A DNA stretch of 64,000 bases from Yoonia sp035117555. Lineage in GTDB: Bacteria; Pseudomonadota; Alphaproteobacteria; Rhodobacterales; Rhodobacteraceae. Location: positions 62,001 through 126,000 of the forward strand of contig NZ_JAYKPK010000003.1 in assembly GCF_035117555.1 (NCBI RefSeq), written 5' to 3'. The position numbers and the translations under genes are program-made. The notes under the pieces were generated by a model. The model ran no database searches. It was given only the letters and a program-made list of their open reading frames with translations, and was not told the DNA's origin. This document shows, piece after piece, positions 25,324 through 34,573 of this stretch (the stretch's first letter is position 1; each line of letters begins with the position of its first letter).

Positions 25324-27158
25324 GTTGCGGACTCCAGGTCCATGTCTCTGACAACATCAGCGTTGCTAGAGAGAGTTACTGTTATTTGCGTGATCGTTTC
25401 GTCACGAGCCTCGATCGACACGAACTGTGCATCGAGCTGCGTCGGGACTTCTTGCAAGCTGCGCTCCAGGACTTCGAGAGCTGAACCGTCGTCCGGCTCT
25501 TGTGCCCATTTGTACCCCAATTCCGCATATCTCGCTAAACTGTCTTCGATATCAGTCTCATCCAGAACATCTTCCTGATCATCTCCATCATTCCGAAGCT
25601 GTGCTGAGGCGACAGCAAAAGTGCCATCGTCCGGCCCGATATTGCGGCAGCGTGTAACAATCGCTGGCTCGAACGGGACATCAGCAGCGATATTCGCGAC
25701 TGTCGGTGTTGTCGCAGTTACCGCTCTGCCAATGCTTGCGCCGATTTGGACCATGCCGATGCAGCGCCCGGATCCGTCAATTTCAAGCTCAAGCTTTTCC
25801 ACTTTCCCCGTCATCGCGCCGCCAGGTATCCGCGGATCTGCGATGCGGCACACTGATGCCGTCGAAAGTGATGCGGCGACTTCGAATGGAACATCAAAAG
25901 TCGCTGTGATGCATCGCGCTGCTTTGGCCAGTCGTGCTCTTGCCCGCCAGAGGGCGGCTGTCAGGAGCGGGCCCGACAGCGCGAGATCGTTGCACAAAAT
26001 CGGACGAGCGAGAGCAGCTTTTGGTATTGTGAACGTTTGAAAGCTCGTGACATAGCCGTTCCCGTCATCTTGCGGCGCGCGGTAAGACTGAGTAAGAAAT
26101 GCTGACTCCGATGGCGCGATGTCAGCGCCTTCAACTGAGAGAGAAATCACCTCTGGCGCCGCAAATTCAACTATCCCCTGCAGATCTGATATCACTTCGA
26201 TCAGCATGGTCTCGCGCCGCGGCTGCTCATAGAAACCATCAACCACAAGGTTCCCGCGCATCTTGTTCAAGAAGAAGTCTACCGCATAGGTGTCACCGGT
26301 AAATTCAGCATCGCGCGGCGGCGCGATATCAGCGGAAACTGAAAACGAGACCATGTCCTGACTATCCGTTTCCAGATATGCCCCCAACACCCGCCAGCCG
26401 CCGTCAAGCGTGTCGCCGGGGCGAGGCCAGGAGGCGACGAGGTCGTCTGGCGTGAACGTTGCAAGACCGTCAACGCTCATCAGATTTTCGCCCCACACGC
26501 CCCCCCGGCCGCCGTCAGGATCACGAAACCAGGGCACGGAAATGCACGGGACTGTCTGTGAGTATGAAACTTCCAGATCGATGATCACGCTGTTGATCGG
26601 CGATGACGTGAATGAGATATCAAGCGAGTCTTCTAAAAAGTTGTCAGCAACATCAACAACAGGCTGTGTGCCGTCATTTGCAATTGCAGCAAGACTCAGC
26701 GCTCCAGTTGTGCGATCCCAATGAAGCAGGGCGGGAAAACTTTCGAGGATTGCGGTTGCATCCGTGCGCTCAGCATCAGACACAAATGCTGCGTGATAGT
26801 TCGGCAAGAGCTTCAGCGTCTCAATGAATGCAGATTGCACTGCTGCATGATCATCAGGTCTCGCGATGAACTCGATATCGACTGTCATGCCTGTAATATT
26901 AGCGGGCACGCCAACCACTCTTCCGGCAAACAGAAGTTGCACATCACCCCCAACCTCTGCGGATATGAAGACACGCTGCTTGCGGGCTGGGGACAGCAAA
27001 CCCACCCGAGGATTTTCAAGCGTCACTGAAGCTGTCGCAAAATGCCCTTCCTCTTCAGTAATGCGAATACTGAAGACATCTTCATCTTCGCGATTATGAA
27101 CAGACGGATTGAAGGCTTCATCATTGCTGACCCATGCAAAAAATATCTTACCGATCAT
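25320..27158 (-). CDS. Tail hub/tip protein (phage structural)
   Basis: A 612-residue protein, beta-rich, beginning MIGKIFFAWVSNDEAFNPSVH. The N-terminal part (ITEEEGHFATASVTLENPR...VFISAEVGGDVQLLFAGRVVG) looks like a gp27/gpD-type hub domain: a beta-barrel comparing a local field to nearby strands. It lies between the distal-tail-like protein and the fibre, with 4-base and 1-base overlaps. No enzymatic motif. The assignment as tail tip or baseplate hub is from position and the hub-like N-terminus. Confidence 0.6.
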   Translation of the reverse strand: MIGKIFFAWVSNDEAFNPSVHNREDEDVFSIRITEEEGHFATASVTLENPRVGLLSPARKQRVFISAEVGGDVQLLFAGRVVGVPANITGMTVDIEFIARPDDHAAVQSAFIETLKLLPNYHAAFVSDAERTDATAILESFPALLHWDRTTGALSLAAIANDGTQPVVDVADNFLEDSLDISFTSSPINSVIIDLEVSYSQTVPCISVPWFRDPDGGRGGVWGENLMSVDGLATFTPDDLVASWPRPGDTLDGGWRVLGAYLETDSQDMVSFSVSADIAPPRDAEFTGDTYAVDFFLNKMRGNLVVDGFYEQPRRETMLIEVISDLQGIVEFAAPEVISLSVEGADIAPSESAFLTQSYRAPQDDGNGYVTSFQTFTIPKAALARPILCNDLALSGPLLTAALWRARARLAKAARCITATFDVPFEVAASLSTASVCRIADPRIPGGAMTGKVEKLELEIDGSGRCIGMVQIGASIGRAVTATTPTVANIAADVPFEPAIVTRCRNIGPDDGTFAVASAQLRNDGDDQEDVLDETDIEDSLARYAELGYKWAQEPDDGSALEVLERSLQEVPTQLDAQFVSIEARDETITQITVTLSSNADVVRDMDLESAT

Positions 27159-27694
27159 CAGATTTCCTCGAGCTCAAGCGACCATGTCGCGGATGCTTCC
27201 CATTCCTCGGAGCTCTCAGAACGACCCACGACACGCGTCTGAAAGATCGGCTGATATTCGATCCATGCCACGCTAGCCTGTGCCGAAAATGTGGCTGAAG
27301 TGCCGTTTGACCCTATTATCGGATCGGGAAACGGGTTGTTTGTTTCCGCATCGAACATCTTTGCGTTCGCAGCGGGGCGGGCAAAAGTGACGCTGTTTTG
27401 GCCGGGCTCGACTTTGATGATCCAGCGCACCGGTGGCGTGATCGTGCAGATCATGCCGCGCCAGACACTGTCAAAGCCAGGTAGTGACATGCCATCGCAG
27501 GACAGAGAGATCGCATATTTGCGAAGCTCTTCGCGTGTCAGATCGACAAGATTTCCGTTGACTGTCCTGCGCAGCTCGCCTGACTCAATTTGCTCGATGC
27601 TAGTGCTGATCCCACGAGCAGACCCGGGCGGGAAAAAGATATCAGCAACTGAGCCCGATACGAAAATTCTGCCTTCTGTTTCAGATGTCATCAC
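27158..27694 (-). CDS. Tail protein, distal-tail-like (unassigned)
   Basis: A 178-residue beta-rich protein between the tape measure and the hub protein, the place of the distal tail protein or lambda gpM/L in siphoviruses. No motif recognised. It overlaps the tape measure stop by 4 bases (27691-27694) and abuts the hub start. Two Met codons open the frame; 27691 gives the 4-base overlap. Confidence 0.6.
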   Translation of the reverse strand: MMTSETEGRIFVSGSVADIFFPPGSARGISTSIEQIESGELRRTVNGNLVDLTREELRKYAISLSCDGMSLPGFDSVWRGMICTITPPVRWIIKVEPGQNSVTFARPAANAKMFDAETNNPFPDPIIGSNGTSATFSAQASVAWIEYQPIFQTRVVGRSESSEEWEASATWSLELEEI

Positions 27695-30174
27695 TTATAC
27701 CACCCAGGATTGCGAGTTGTAGAAGATGTGGAAGATTTCCGCAGGCTCTTTTCAAGCTTACCGACAACGTCGGAATCGCCGCGAAGATTGACTCTGCTGC
27801 CGTCAGGCATGTTCAGCATGACGGGCCGGCCGCCGCCGCCGGACATGCCAGAGCTATCGAAGGACCCAGCAAGGATAGGAGACGGCATACCAACCAGGCC
27901 ACCTGTCGCAAAAGCCGGCAGAAAACCGTTGTTGATGTTGTCCAGCAATCCTCGGCCGAACTTGCGCACGGCGGCAGCCCGGACGACGTATTCGCCGTTT
28001 GATACGCGAGCAAGGATGCTGTCAGACGTGCCAGATCCAGCGCCCTGGATCATCCCGCCGGCGCTGCGTGAGACTGTTGGCTGGGGGGAGTCAACTAATC
28101 CGAAGTAAGCCCCCAGATTCATAAGAGATCGACCGACAAGTGTGTTTTGAAAGCCTTCCCAAAGCTCAGTCGCATTTGCGATAGCTGTGTTCATGGATTC
28201 ACTCAGTTCAGTATCTATCCAGTCAAAAGATTCTTCATCTTCGTCTTTACCCCATATGCTACCCCAGAAGTTGTTCCACCTATCTGTAATATTTTGAAGT
28301 CTTCTGTTGAATCCTTCAGATGCTCCAGTCCAAAAATTATTCCAAATATCTGCAGCGATAGCGAGGCCACCACTAATTTGTCCCATTGCCCACCAAAAAA
28401 TCTCTACGATATCGTCCCAGAAATACCAGAGAGCGACGAGAGCGACGATAACAGCACCAATCCCAATAATTATAGGGAGTGTAAAAACTGCCGCCACGCC
28501 GGCACCAAAAGCCGAAATTGATGCCCAAAAAGCTGCTAAGTTAGCAGTGAATGACGCAAAAGCTGCTGTACTGGATATCAGGGCAAAGAATGCCTTGATC
28601 GCTCCAAGTGATGCAACAGTTGTTTGAATAAGTCCAACTATGTTATTGAATTGCGTTAATATAAAGATAAGTCCGCCAACAGCAAACCATGCCGCACCGC
28701 CTTCACCAAGGGCTTGCTCAAAAAGCCAAACAAGCCCCAGAACAGCATTCTCGATCAAATCTTTCGTAGGCTTAATAAAATTGGTGTACATACCGTTGAA
28801 GATTTTACCAAAGTCAGTAAACATCTGCGCATCAGTGTTTCCAGCAATCGTGTTGAACATATCAGCAAGGACAAGGGCGACTACTACTGCAGTATTACCG
28901 AGACCAACAAGAATATCATAGGCGGCTTTTATTGCGCCATTCTCAATAGCTTCTCTGTCTCCGCGAATAGCGGACATAATATCACTAATGTTCTGAGCAT
29001 TGTCTTTCATAAATTGCGTATCAATCGAGCCCTCACCCGACATGATTGCTTTGAAATCTGAATAGACATCTTTCAGATACAGATAAGCCCGGCCAACAGC
29101 CCGCATGGCTTCGAAAGCCGCCTCACCGAAGCCGATCAAATCTGCGCGCGCGGCCAGGATGTTCGGGTTCTGAATAGCGGCTGTGTTGCCGGTCAAAGCA
29201 GATACGATGTCTCGGATGTTCTGCGCGTTGCGCGCAAGAAAGTCAGACTTCGGCTGCCCCTTGCCGGAGAAAACGGCATAGAGATCAGAGATCAGATCCC
29301 TGACCTTTTCAGCGCCAGCTTCTGAAAATCTGACGATCTCTTCTCTATTGTTCGATAAAGCGGCGGCCAGGGCGTCCGAGCCGCGGGCGAGGTCAGGCGC
29401 GAAAACAAGCGCAACTTCATCGCGCGTCGCGCGGATCGTTGCAAACAAGCCTTCAATCGAATTTCTCGTCGATTGAGCAAGATCGGCTTGAGCCTCCGTT
29501 ACGACGAGACCAAGATCTTTGGCGGCGACAATCTGACGCTCAATCCCTTCAGAGCCTTGATTCAGCAAGTCGATTGAACGAGCACCGTCATCACCGGCAA
29601 AAATTGACAAAGCACCGGTCTTCTTCGTGCCGTCTTCCATACTCGCGACGCTGTCCGCCAGATCGAGGAAAAGATCGAAGAGAGGCCGCAGGTTCCCCTC
29701 TGCATCGACAGCAGAAACACCAAGATCCGCAAGTTGTTCAGCTGAGCCGACATTGCCGTTGAAGGCATCAAACCCCTTGTCCGCGAGGTTGATCAGAAAA
29801 CCGTTGAGTCCATCAACATCCATGCCGGCTTGCTGCGCGGCAAAACGCAGTGCAGTATATTGTTCAACGGTAAGCCCGACAGATCGCGCAAAACGGCCGG
29901 TTTCAGCAACTGAATCAACTCCAGATCTGGTCACTGCTGAAAATGCAGTTGCGACACCCGCAATCCCAAGCGCTGCAATAGATGATTGCCGGGCAACGGC
30001 TTTCATACCCGTGTTGATCGATGAGACCGCCCGGCCGGCGGTGCGGCCGGCAGATGCAACGATGCGCAAGCTGCGGTTCACATTGCTGATGCCGCTGCTC
30101 ACAGAGCGAAGAGCTGAGCGAACAGTGCCTAGACCCGCGGAGGAAAGTCGTAGAACCAGTTTTTGTTCAGCCAC
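27691..30174 (-). CDS. Tail tape measure protein
   Basis: An 827-residue protein. A basic helical N-terminus with heptad-like repeats is followed by Ala/Asp-rich helices, a central block of about six hydrophobic segments (roughly residues 470-600, for example GLIFILTQFNNIVGLIQ and LPIIIGIGAVIVALVALWY) and a Gly/Ser-rich C-terminus. This is the standard plan. At about 1.5 angstroms per residue it predicts a tail near 120 nm, close to lambda (gpH 853 residues). It follows the tail chaperone genes. Confidence 0.88.
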   Translation of the reverse strand: MAEQKLVLRLSSAGLGTVRSALRSVSSGISNVNRSLRIVASAGRTAGRAVSSINTGMKAVARQSSIAALGIAGVATAFSAVTRSGVDSVAETGRFARSVGLTVEQYTALRFAAQQAGMDVDGLNGFLINLADKGFDAFNGNVGSAEQLADLGVSAVDAEGNLRPLFDLFLDLADSVASMEDGTKKTGALSIFAGDDGARSIDLLNQGSEGIERQIVAAKDLGLVVTEAQADLAQSTRNSIEGLFATIRATRDEVALVFAPDLARGSDALAAALSNNREEIVRFSEAGAEKVRDLISDLYAVFSGKGQPKSDFLARNAQNIRDIVSALTGNTAAIQNPNILAARADLIGFGEAAFEAMRAVGRAYLYLKDVYSDFKAIMSGEGSIDTQFMKDNAQNISDIMSAIRGDREAIENGAIKAAYDILVGLGNTAVVVALVLADMFNTIAGNTDAQMFTDFGKIFNGMYTNFIKPTKDLIENAVLGLVWLFEQALGEGGAAWFAVGGLIFILTQFNNIVGLIQTTVASLGAIKAFFALISSTAAFASFTANLAAFWASISAFGAGVAAVFTLPIIIGIGAVIVALVALWYFWDDIVEIFWWAMGQISGGLAIAADIWNNFWTGASEGFNRRLQNITDRWNNFWGSIWGKDEDEESFDWIDTELSESMNTAIANATELWEGFQNTLVGRSLMNLGAYFGLVDSPQPTVSRSAGGMIQGAGSGTSDSILARVSNGEYVVRAAAVRKFGRGLLDNINNGFLPAFATGGLVGMPSPILAGSFDSSGMSGGGGRPVMLNMPDGSRVNLRGDSDVVGKLEKSLRKSSTSSTTRNPGWYK

Positions 30175-30385
30175 GCGACAATTCCTTCATCGTTTTCTTC
30201 ATGTCGTCAGCACTGCCGTGAGCAGCTGTGCGCTGTATGCTGAGCATGTCTGACAGATCGTTCGAACGTCTTCGGACATTGCAGAGCTGCGCAGCGATGA
30301 GCTGGCGCGGCGTCATCGATAGCGCGGCATCGAGAGATCCGTATGCGCAAGCGATGTCATGCACAGCTTGCGCAAGCTCAGACAT
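30167..30385 (-). CDS. Tail assembly chaperone, second component (GT-like)
   Basis: A 72-residue helical protein (MTPRQLIAAQLCNVRRRSNDLSDM). It lies between the gpG-like chaperone and the tape measure. The two chaperone genes meet as TAATG, so coupling by stop-start reinitiation replaces the programmed frameshift of lambda G/GT. Family similarity is not evident; identification is positional. Confidence 0.6.
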   Translation of the reverse strand: MSELAQAVHDIACAYGSLDAALSMTPRQLIAAQLCNVRRRSNDLSDMLSIQRTAAHGSADDMKKTMKELSRG

Positions 30386-30783
30386 TATTCCGCCGCGATC
30401 TCCTGCCCGACTTCTACCCCTGCGCCTGCTGCGAGTCCGGTCAGGCGCTTGATGAAACCCGGCATGTCGCCGGCGAAAGTTTCGGAGATGATCGCTTCAA
30501 GCAATGCGAGCTGAGTGTTCATATCGAGACTGTCAGCCGCAGCTTCAGCAGCTTCATCGTTCGGCGTACCGGTTCCCCATGCGATCAGAGCTGCCACGAT
30601 GTCCGGGCCGAGCTTCATCAGCGCAGCACCGTCCAGGCCTTTACCATTCATAGCTTCAAGCAAAGAAGGAAAGCGGGAAAGCAGGACGGAGATGCCGCGC
30701 GCTGAAATCCCAATGACAGTGATATCGTGGCCGCGGATGGTTACAGTTTTGCCAACGCCGGCAAGCGCGATCAGATTGCTCAT
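30385..30783 (-). CDS. Tail assembly chaperone, first component (gpG-like)
   Basis: A 132-residue protein starting MSNLIALAGVGKTVTIRGHDITVIGISARGISVLLSRFPSLL. A short beta hairpin is followed by helices and ends in a Gly/Ala-rich tail. It sits directly between the tail tube gene and the smaller chaperone/tape measure, as in most siphoviral tail operons. Small, acidic, no membrane segment. Confidence 0.65.
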   Translation of the reverse strand: MSNLIALAGVGKTVTIRGHDITVIGISARGISVLLSRFPSLLEAMNGKGLDGAALMKLGPDIVAALIAWGTGTPNDEAAEAAADSLDMNTQLALLEAIISETFAGDMPGFIKRLTGLAAGAGVEVGQEIAAE

Positions 30784-31526
30784 TACAGTGTCTCCTCCGA
30801 GCCAATAGAATAACCCTGCGGCTTTCCAGCGACGGGATATGCGGAGCCCGAAAGCTCGATCGTCCCGTTGTCAGATTCAGAGATCAGCGCGCGGGCGGAT
30901 GCGGGGCGAACTTCGAGATCCCACACGCGCACTAAAGAGCGCACGCCCTCATCATTGACGCCACGGATCATGAATTCTCCACGAAGTGTCGGGTTGTTCG
31001 CGATGCCAGATTTGTGTCCGCCATCGATCGCAGCGGCGGCATATGAGACAGTCATCATGCCGTCGAGCGTGATCGACTCGATGATGCCAGCATCAGCGTC
31101 AAGGACATAGTCAACGTCCGCCACTGGCTGCGGATCAAGAGGCCCCACATCGTCACTGAAGACAAGGTTGGAAATTTTCAAGTGCGGCGTCTTATAGATA
31201 CCGTCGATTGCAAAGGTTTCTTCGAATTCAGCGGCTTGTACAGCCGCTTGAGACATAACCTCAGCGTCTGCCATCATCGACGCCGCACGCGCGAATGCTG
31301 TCATTTGCACAAGAGTCATCGAAACAGATGCATCAACTTGCGTCACCGTCCGCTTCACAAGCGTCCGCGTGCCGCGGTTATTCGCATATCGTTCGCTCTC
31401 TTCGACAGCAATCTCGAGCGTGAATGCGTCAGCGTCACCCAAGTTTTGGAAGGCGGGCTGTCCAGACTTTCGGAAGAAGATCTCCGCCTTCGGAATTGTA
31501 TAAAGCTCATTCGAAAGTGGCCGCAT
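30783..31526 (-). CDS. Major tail tube protein
   Basis: A 247-residue beta-rich protein opening MRPLSNELYTIPKAEIFFRKSGQ, with FTLEIAVEESERYANNRGTRTLVKRTVTQVDASVSMTL typical of phage major tail proteins: a beta sandwich with a long internal loop. It follows the tail terminator gene and precedes the tail chaperones, the invariant order. Six copies per ring would form the tube around the tape measure. Confidence 0.8.
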   Translation of the reverse strand: MRPLSNELYTIPKAEIFFRKSGQPAFQNLGDADAFTLEIAVEESERYANNRGTRTLVKRTVTQVDASVSMTLVQMTAFARAASMMADAEVMSQAAVQAAEFEETFAIDGIYKTPHLKISNLVFSDDVGPLDPQPVADVDYVLDADAGIIESITLDGMMTVSYAAAAIDGGHKSGIANNPTLRGEFMIRGVNDEGVRSLVRVWDLEVRPASARALISESDNGTIELSGSAYPVAGKPQGYSIGSEETL

Positions 31527-31536
31527 CGCGCGCCTC

Positions 31537-31992
31537 CTATGCTCTGTCGCGCGGCGCGCCGGCGACTGTTGTGACTGTTGCGCTGAAAGCTAGACGAGTC
31601 TGGCCAACAACAATGGATCCGTCCGCGTTCAATGCGGATTCAGTTGCATCAAGAGTGAATTCGCGAGTCAGCGCGCAGATCGCGGGATCTGATAAAAGAA
31701 GCTCTTCAGCTTGTGCCGAAATATCGTCCATTTCATCTTCGACGCTGTCGCTGTGCTTGCAGAGCAAGACGACGTTCACAGCCACAGTCCGTGTCTGACG
31801 CGCCAGGCGGCCGGTCTGCTTTGTCTCGATACGCTCGCCATCGACATGGATGAGCCAGCAAGGCAAGTCATCTGGTTCGAGCGGCCATGCACGAGCTTGA
31901 AACACACGCCCGCCAGTCTCAGAAATCGGAACAAGCGCGGCCGCAATCGCGCCGCGCACTTGTGCTCTGATATGCTGATTTGTGTCCGGCAT
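31537..31992 (-). CDS. Tail terminator-like protein (gpU type)
   Basis: A 151-residue protein with an early helix (IRAQVRGAIAAALVPI) and alternating strands such as LPCWLIHVDGERIE and RTVAVNVVLLCKH, the pattern of gpU/DUF3168 tail terminators. It lies directly upstream of the major tail protein. The GAGAG of the phage leader motif, 6 bases before the ATG, is its ribosome site, and a phage promoter lies just before that. Confidence 0.65.
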   Translation of the reverse strand: MPDTNQHIRAQVRGAIAAALVPISETGGRVFQARAWPLEPDDLPCWLIHVDGERIETKQTGRLARQTRTVAVNVVLLCKHSDSVEDEMDDISAQAEELLLSDPAICALTREFTLDATESALNADGSIVVGQTRLAFSATVTTVAGAPRDRA

Positions 31993-31998
31993 CTATCA

Positions 31999-32050
31999 CT
32001 CTCTGCTTTCAACATTAGTTATAACATAACAGTGCGCCATTACCAACTCG
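31999..32050 (-). promoter_or_regulatory. Phage promoter and leader for the tail genes
   Basis: On the minus strand: GAGTTGGTA (the -35 TTGGTA), a 17-base spacer, TATAAC as -10, then AATGTTGAAAGCAGAGAG. Near-identical elements with the same spacing lie before the capsid gene (36926-36960) and within the end of the terminase gene (41286-41334). The spacer end GTTATG plus TATAAC gives a partial palindrome. Confidence 0.7.
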
Positions 32051-32063
32051 CTGCCCCCGGGCG

Positions 32064-32372
32064 CTATTCTGACAGAATGAGAGTTGTCAGACCGCCGGAC
32101 GGGATAATCGATCGAACTGTGTAAGTGTCGCTACCAAAAACAAGAGTATCGCCGTGCCTGGGTGCAGGGACATCAGTAGCTTTCACAGTTGCTGCCTTCT
32201 TCGTGACTTCAACGAAGACGCCCTCTTGCTCGATGACCTGCTTGTATTCCTTGTCAAAGTGCAAATCGATCTCGACCGCCTGACCGCCGGATGCCGGGGT
32301 ATATGTGCCGCGGTTGGGGTCTTTGAAAGTCGACATCATCAATCCTGAGAGAGCAGCGAAAAGACCATTCAT
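32064..32372 (-). CDS. Head-tail joining protein (FII-like)
   Basis: A 102-residue protein, TFKDPNRGTYTPASGGQAVEIDLHFD then a beta barrel (GDTLVFGSDTYTVRSIIPSGG). This fits the lambda gpFII / phage attachment family, which joins tails to filled heads. It is next to the head genes and just before the tail terminator. The small size and GDTLVFGSDTYTVRSI motif support the call. Confidence 0.65.
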   Translation of the reverse strand: MNGLFAALSGLMMSTFKDPNRGTYTPASGGQAVEIDLHFDKEYKQVIEQEGVFVEVTKKAATVKATDVPAPRHGDTLVFGSDTYTVRSIIPSGGLTTLILSE

Positions 32373-32612
32373 CTATCTGTCCATTTCCAAAACAAGTTTA
32401 ATTGCACAATCTGTGACAGGTGCTCCTGAATTTACGCATGACACATAGTGCGCGGCTGATCTCACAGAATCCTCGTTGATGCCGATGATTGGCTCAATCA
32501 CGTGGAATATCACAATGTTTGGCAAAGCCATTAAAAAGAATAACGCGATCGATGCGCGCACTGATAGATGCGCGCAGCCGGTCAAAAGTGATGATTGATC
32601 ACGCCGGTTCAT
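32373..32612 (-). CDS. Small membrane protein of unknown function
   Basis: A 79-residue protein with one membrane helix (IALFFLMALPNIVIFHVI) and a Cys-containing C-terminal part (YVSCVNSGAPVTDCAIKL). Its 5' end overlaps the propeller protein gene by 14 bases and it abuts the head-tail joining gene, an unusual position for a membrane protein in a structural operon. Possibly a superinfection-exclusion or cargo gene. No family recognised. Confidence 0.55.
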   Translation of the reverse strand: MNRRDQSSLLTGCAHLSVRASIALFFLMALPNIVIFHVIEPIIGINEDSVRSAAHYVSCVNSGAPVTDCAIKLVLEMDR

Positions 32613-34185
32613 ATTGAAGTGAACCGTATGCTGTGATTGTCTCGCCGTTCATATTTCTGCTCATGAGATATGCCAGACCGCCGGCCAATACGACTTCTGT
32701 CACTTCAGAAACTGGCAATGAGCCAACTTCGAGCGGGTAGGACTGAGAATCTTCAGGTGACCCCTTTTCACGCTCAAGAGCAAAGACATAAACTGCATCG
32801 TTGCGAGGCATGTAAATGAATCTGCCGTCGATCTGTGGATAGCCAGCAAAAAGAGAATCATAAACAGGCACTGCGATAGAGTTTTGAAACTCTGCACCAC
32901 CCGCGGATGTGGTGTAAACTTCAAGCCTTGTGATCGTCACGAGATAGAGCATGCTATTTCTCATGAAAACGCCATAAGCCATTTGTCCGCCCGTCGCTGC
33001 ACCGGCATCAGGGTAATTGAAATCATTACCCGATTGAATGATAGATGGAGAACTTGGGTCGCTATAGTCAACAGCAACAAGATTTTCATTAGTGCGAGGA
33101 AAGGAGAAGTATGCAACACTGTTCACGGCATCAAATGCAATGCCGTTCAATCCCTTCCGCTCAGAAACTCCGCTTGTTATGTCAAATGTCGACAGAAGAA
33201 CTGGAGTCGTCACACCATCATTTTCTTCAAGCTGCACAAGTTGCACAAGTTCCACGACATCGCGAACATGAATGCCATCTTCAATGATAGGAGTTGCAAT
33301 AAAAAGTCGATCATCTTCGTGATGCATAATTCGTCTATATGAATCAGACACGATACCTTGATTGATCTCAGAACCCGAAATCGATGTAAGATTTGCGCTC
33401 TGTGACGTAATGATACCAGCCTTTGAAACTCCGAATGTGAAAACGTAGTTATCTGAAGCGACAACAACGGTTTCATCGTCGATGAACTTTACAAAATGCG
33501 CGTTCCCCACATCAAACTGATATGACTGATTCGAGATATCAATAAATGTTCCAGATGAATTATTCTTTGCATAACATTCAATGCCAAATCTGCTGACGTC
33601 AAATGTCGGAGTTTGTTCACCTCTGTCAAATGATCCGGCAAAATCAGCTTCAGAAATATCGCGAGGTCCTCTCCATGACTCGACTCTCACGAAAAGCGGA
33701 GCTGCCGCGATCGACATGCCGTCTGAAACTGAAATCCCGATATCGAATGATTTGAAAAGCTCACTGTTCATCGCGCTCTCAGTCAGTGAAAATGAAAATT
33801 CACCAGGCGCTGTCTGATCAACAACGATCGTGCTTTGTTCTTCTTGAAGTCCGACGACAGAGAACTGGAGCGGCAATCCGTCAGGATCGAACGCTTCGAC
33901 TTTTACATTGATTTGACCATCATCAGTATCGATGAAATACCCGATGTCTGGAAAACTTGTAATGACGGGTGCGGAGTTGACAGTCGCAACTCTATTCCAA
34001 GCCCCGCAGCCTGCCGGCGCACCGCTTTCAGCTGAGCAGGTCCAGAGATATAGAGCTCCCGATCCCTGCGTATTTTGCGCAACATGCGCAAGAGTTCCTG
34101 GCTTCACGCCAGTGAAGGGCAGGTTATCTACGCTCTCGTATTTCTTCACGCCAGAGGCAAAGCCTGCACTGATTCCGCCAAGCAT
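32599..34185 (-). CDS. Beta-propeller structural protein, possible head fibre
   Basis: 528 residues from MLGGISAGFASGVKKYESVD; the upstream open frame overlaps the neighbouring decoration gene and is discarded. Residues about 70-170 resemble an Ig/cadherin-like unit (NSAPVITSFPDIGYFIDTDDG, FDPDGLPLQFSV). Residues about 190-525 are repeated strand blocks of a propeller (LVIVD-like: DVVELVQLVQL, LNGIAFDAVNSVAYFSF). It is encoded among head genes rather than tail genes and is more AT-rich than its neighbours. A surface-exposed head fibre is a plausible role; no enzyme motif seen. Confidence 0.6.
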   Translation of the reverse strand: MLGGISAGFASGVKKYESVDNLPFTGVKPGTLAHVAQNTQGSGALYLWTCSAESGAPAGCGAWNRVATVNSAPVITSFPDIGYFIDTDDGQINVKVEAFDPDGLPLQFSVVGLQEEQSTIVVDQTAPGEFSFSLTESAMNSELFKSFDIGISVSDGMSIAAAPLFVRVESWRGPRDISEADFAGSFDRGEQTPTFDVSRFGIECYAKNNSSGTFIDISNQSYQFDVGNAHFVKFIDDETVVVASDNYVFTFGVSKAGIITSQSANLTSISGSEINQGIVSDSYRRIMHHEDDRLFIATPIIEDGIHVRDVVELVQLVQLEENDGVTTPVLLSTFDITSGVSERKGLNGIAFDAVNSVAYFSFPRTNENLVAVDYSDPSSPSIIQSGNDFNYPDAGAATGGQMAYGVFMRNSMLYLVTITRLEVYTTSAGGAEFQNSIAVPVYDSLFAGYPQIDGRFIYMPRNDAVYVFALEREKGSPEDSQSYPLEVGSLPVSEVTEVVLAGGLAYLMSRNMNGETITAYGSLQYEPA

Positions 34186-34198
34186 ATGATAATCCTTA

Positions 34199-34522
34199 CT
34201 ACTGGTTCTCGAAGGGGATGATTGAAAGCGTGCCGGCGGCATCGACGCCGCGCGCATGAATGCGCTGTCCGGTCTTGATAACGATCGGCGTGGCAGCCCC
34301 GGCAGGAAGCGGGAAGGAGCCAGCAAGGATGCCGGCCGCGCCGGTGGCTGAGATACGCACGAATGCGGCGGCGTCGAGAGCGCTGACGAGATAGACGCCA
34401 GGCTCAAGAATGGAGGTAGATGCGCTTGCGGTTTCAGTGAAAGCAAGCAAGGTGCCGGCGTCGGAGTTCAGCGCAGAGAGAGCCACGGCCTCGCCGTTCT
34501 GGTTAGTCTGGGTGCGGATCAT
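34199..34522 (-). CDS. Small head-associated protein (decoration-like)
   Basis: A 107-residue protein from MIRTQTNQNGEAVALSA; GAGG lies 7 bases before this ATG, better than the upstream one at 34537. It is beta-rich, small and Gly/Ala/Thr-rich, between the DUF2190-like protein and the propeller protein. No family named. A strong GC hairpin precedes it. Confidence 0.6.
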   Translation of the reverse strand: MIRTQTNQNGEAVALSALNSDAGTLLAFTETASASTSILEPGVYLVSALDAAAFVRISATGAAGILAGSFPLPAGAATPIVIKTGQRIHARGVDAAGTLSIIPFENQ

Positions 34523-34542
34523 GTACGCGCCTCGCATGAATG

Positions 34543-34563
34543 GCCCGGCGCCAGGCGCCGGGC
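34543..34563. repeat. Perfect GC hairpin between two head genes
   Basis: Arms GCCCGGCGCC and GGCGCCGGGC with a single-base centre. No T run follows on the minus strand, so an mRNA-stability or processing element, limiting downstream expression, is more likely than a true terminator. Confidence 0.6.
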
Positions 34564-34573
34564 TGTGGGTAGA

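Noticed and set aside
30167..30783. Programmed frameshift between the two tail chaperones
   Set aside because: The genes meet as TAATG, which suits stop-start coupling; no slippery heptamer was seen at the joint.
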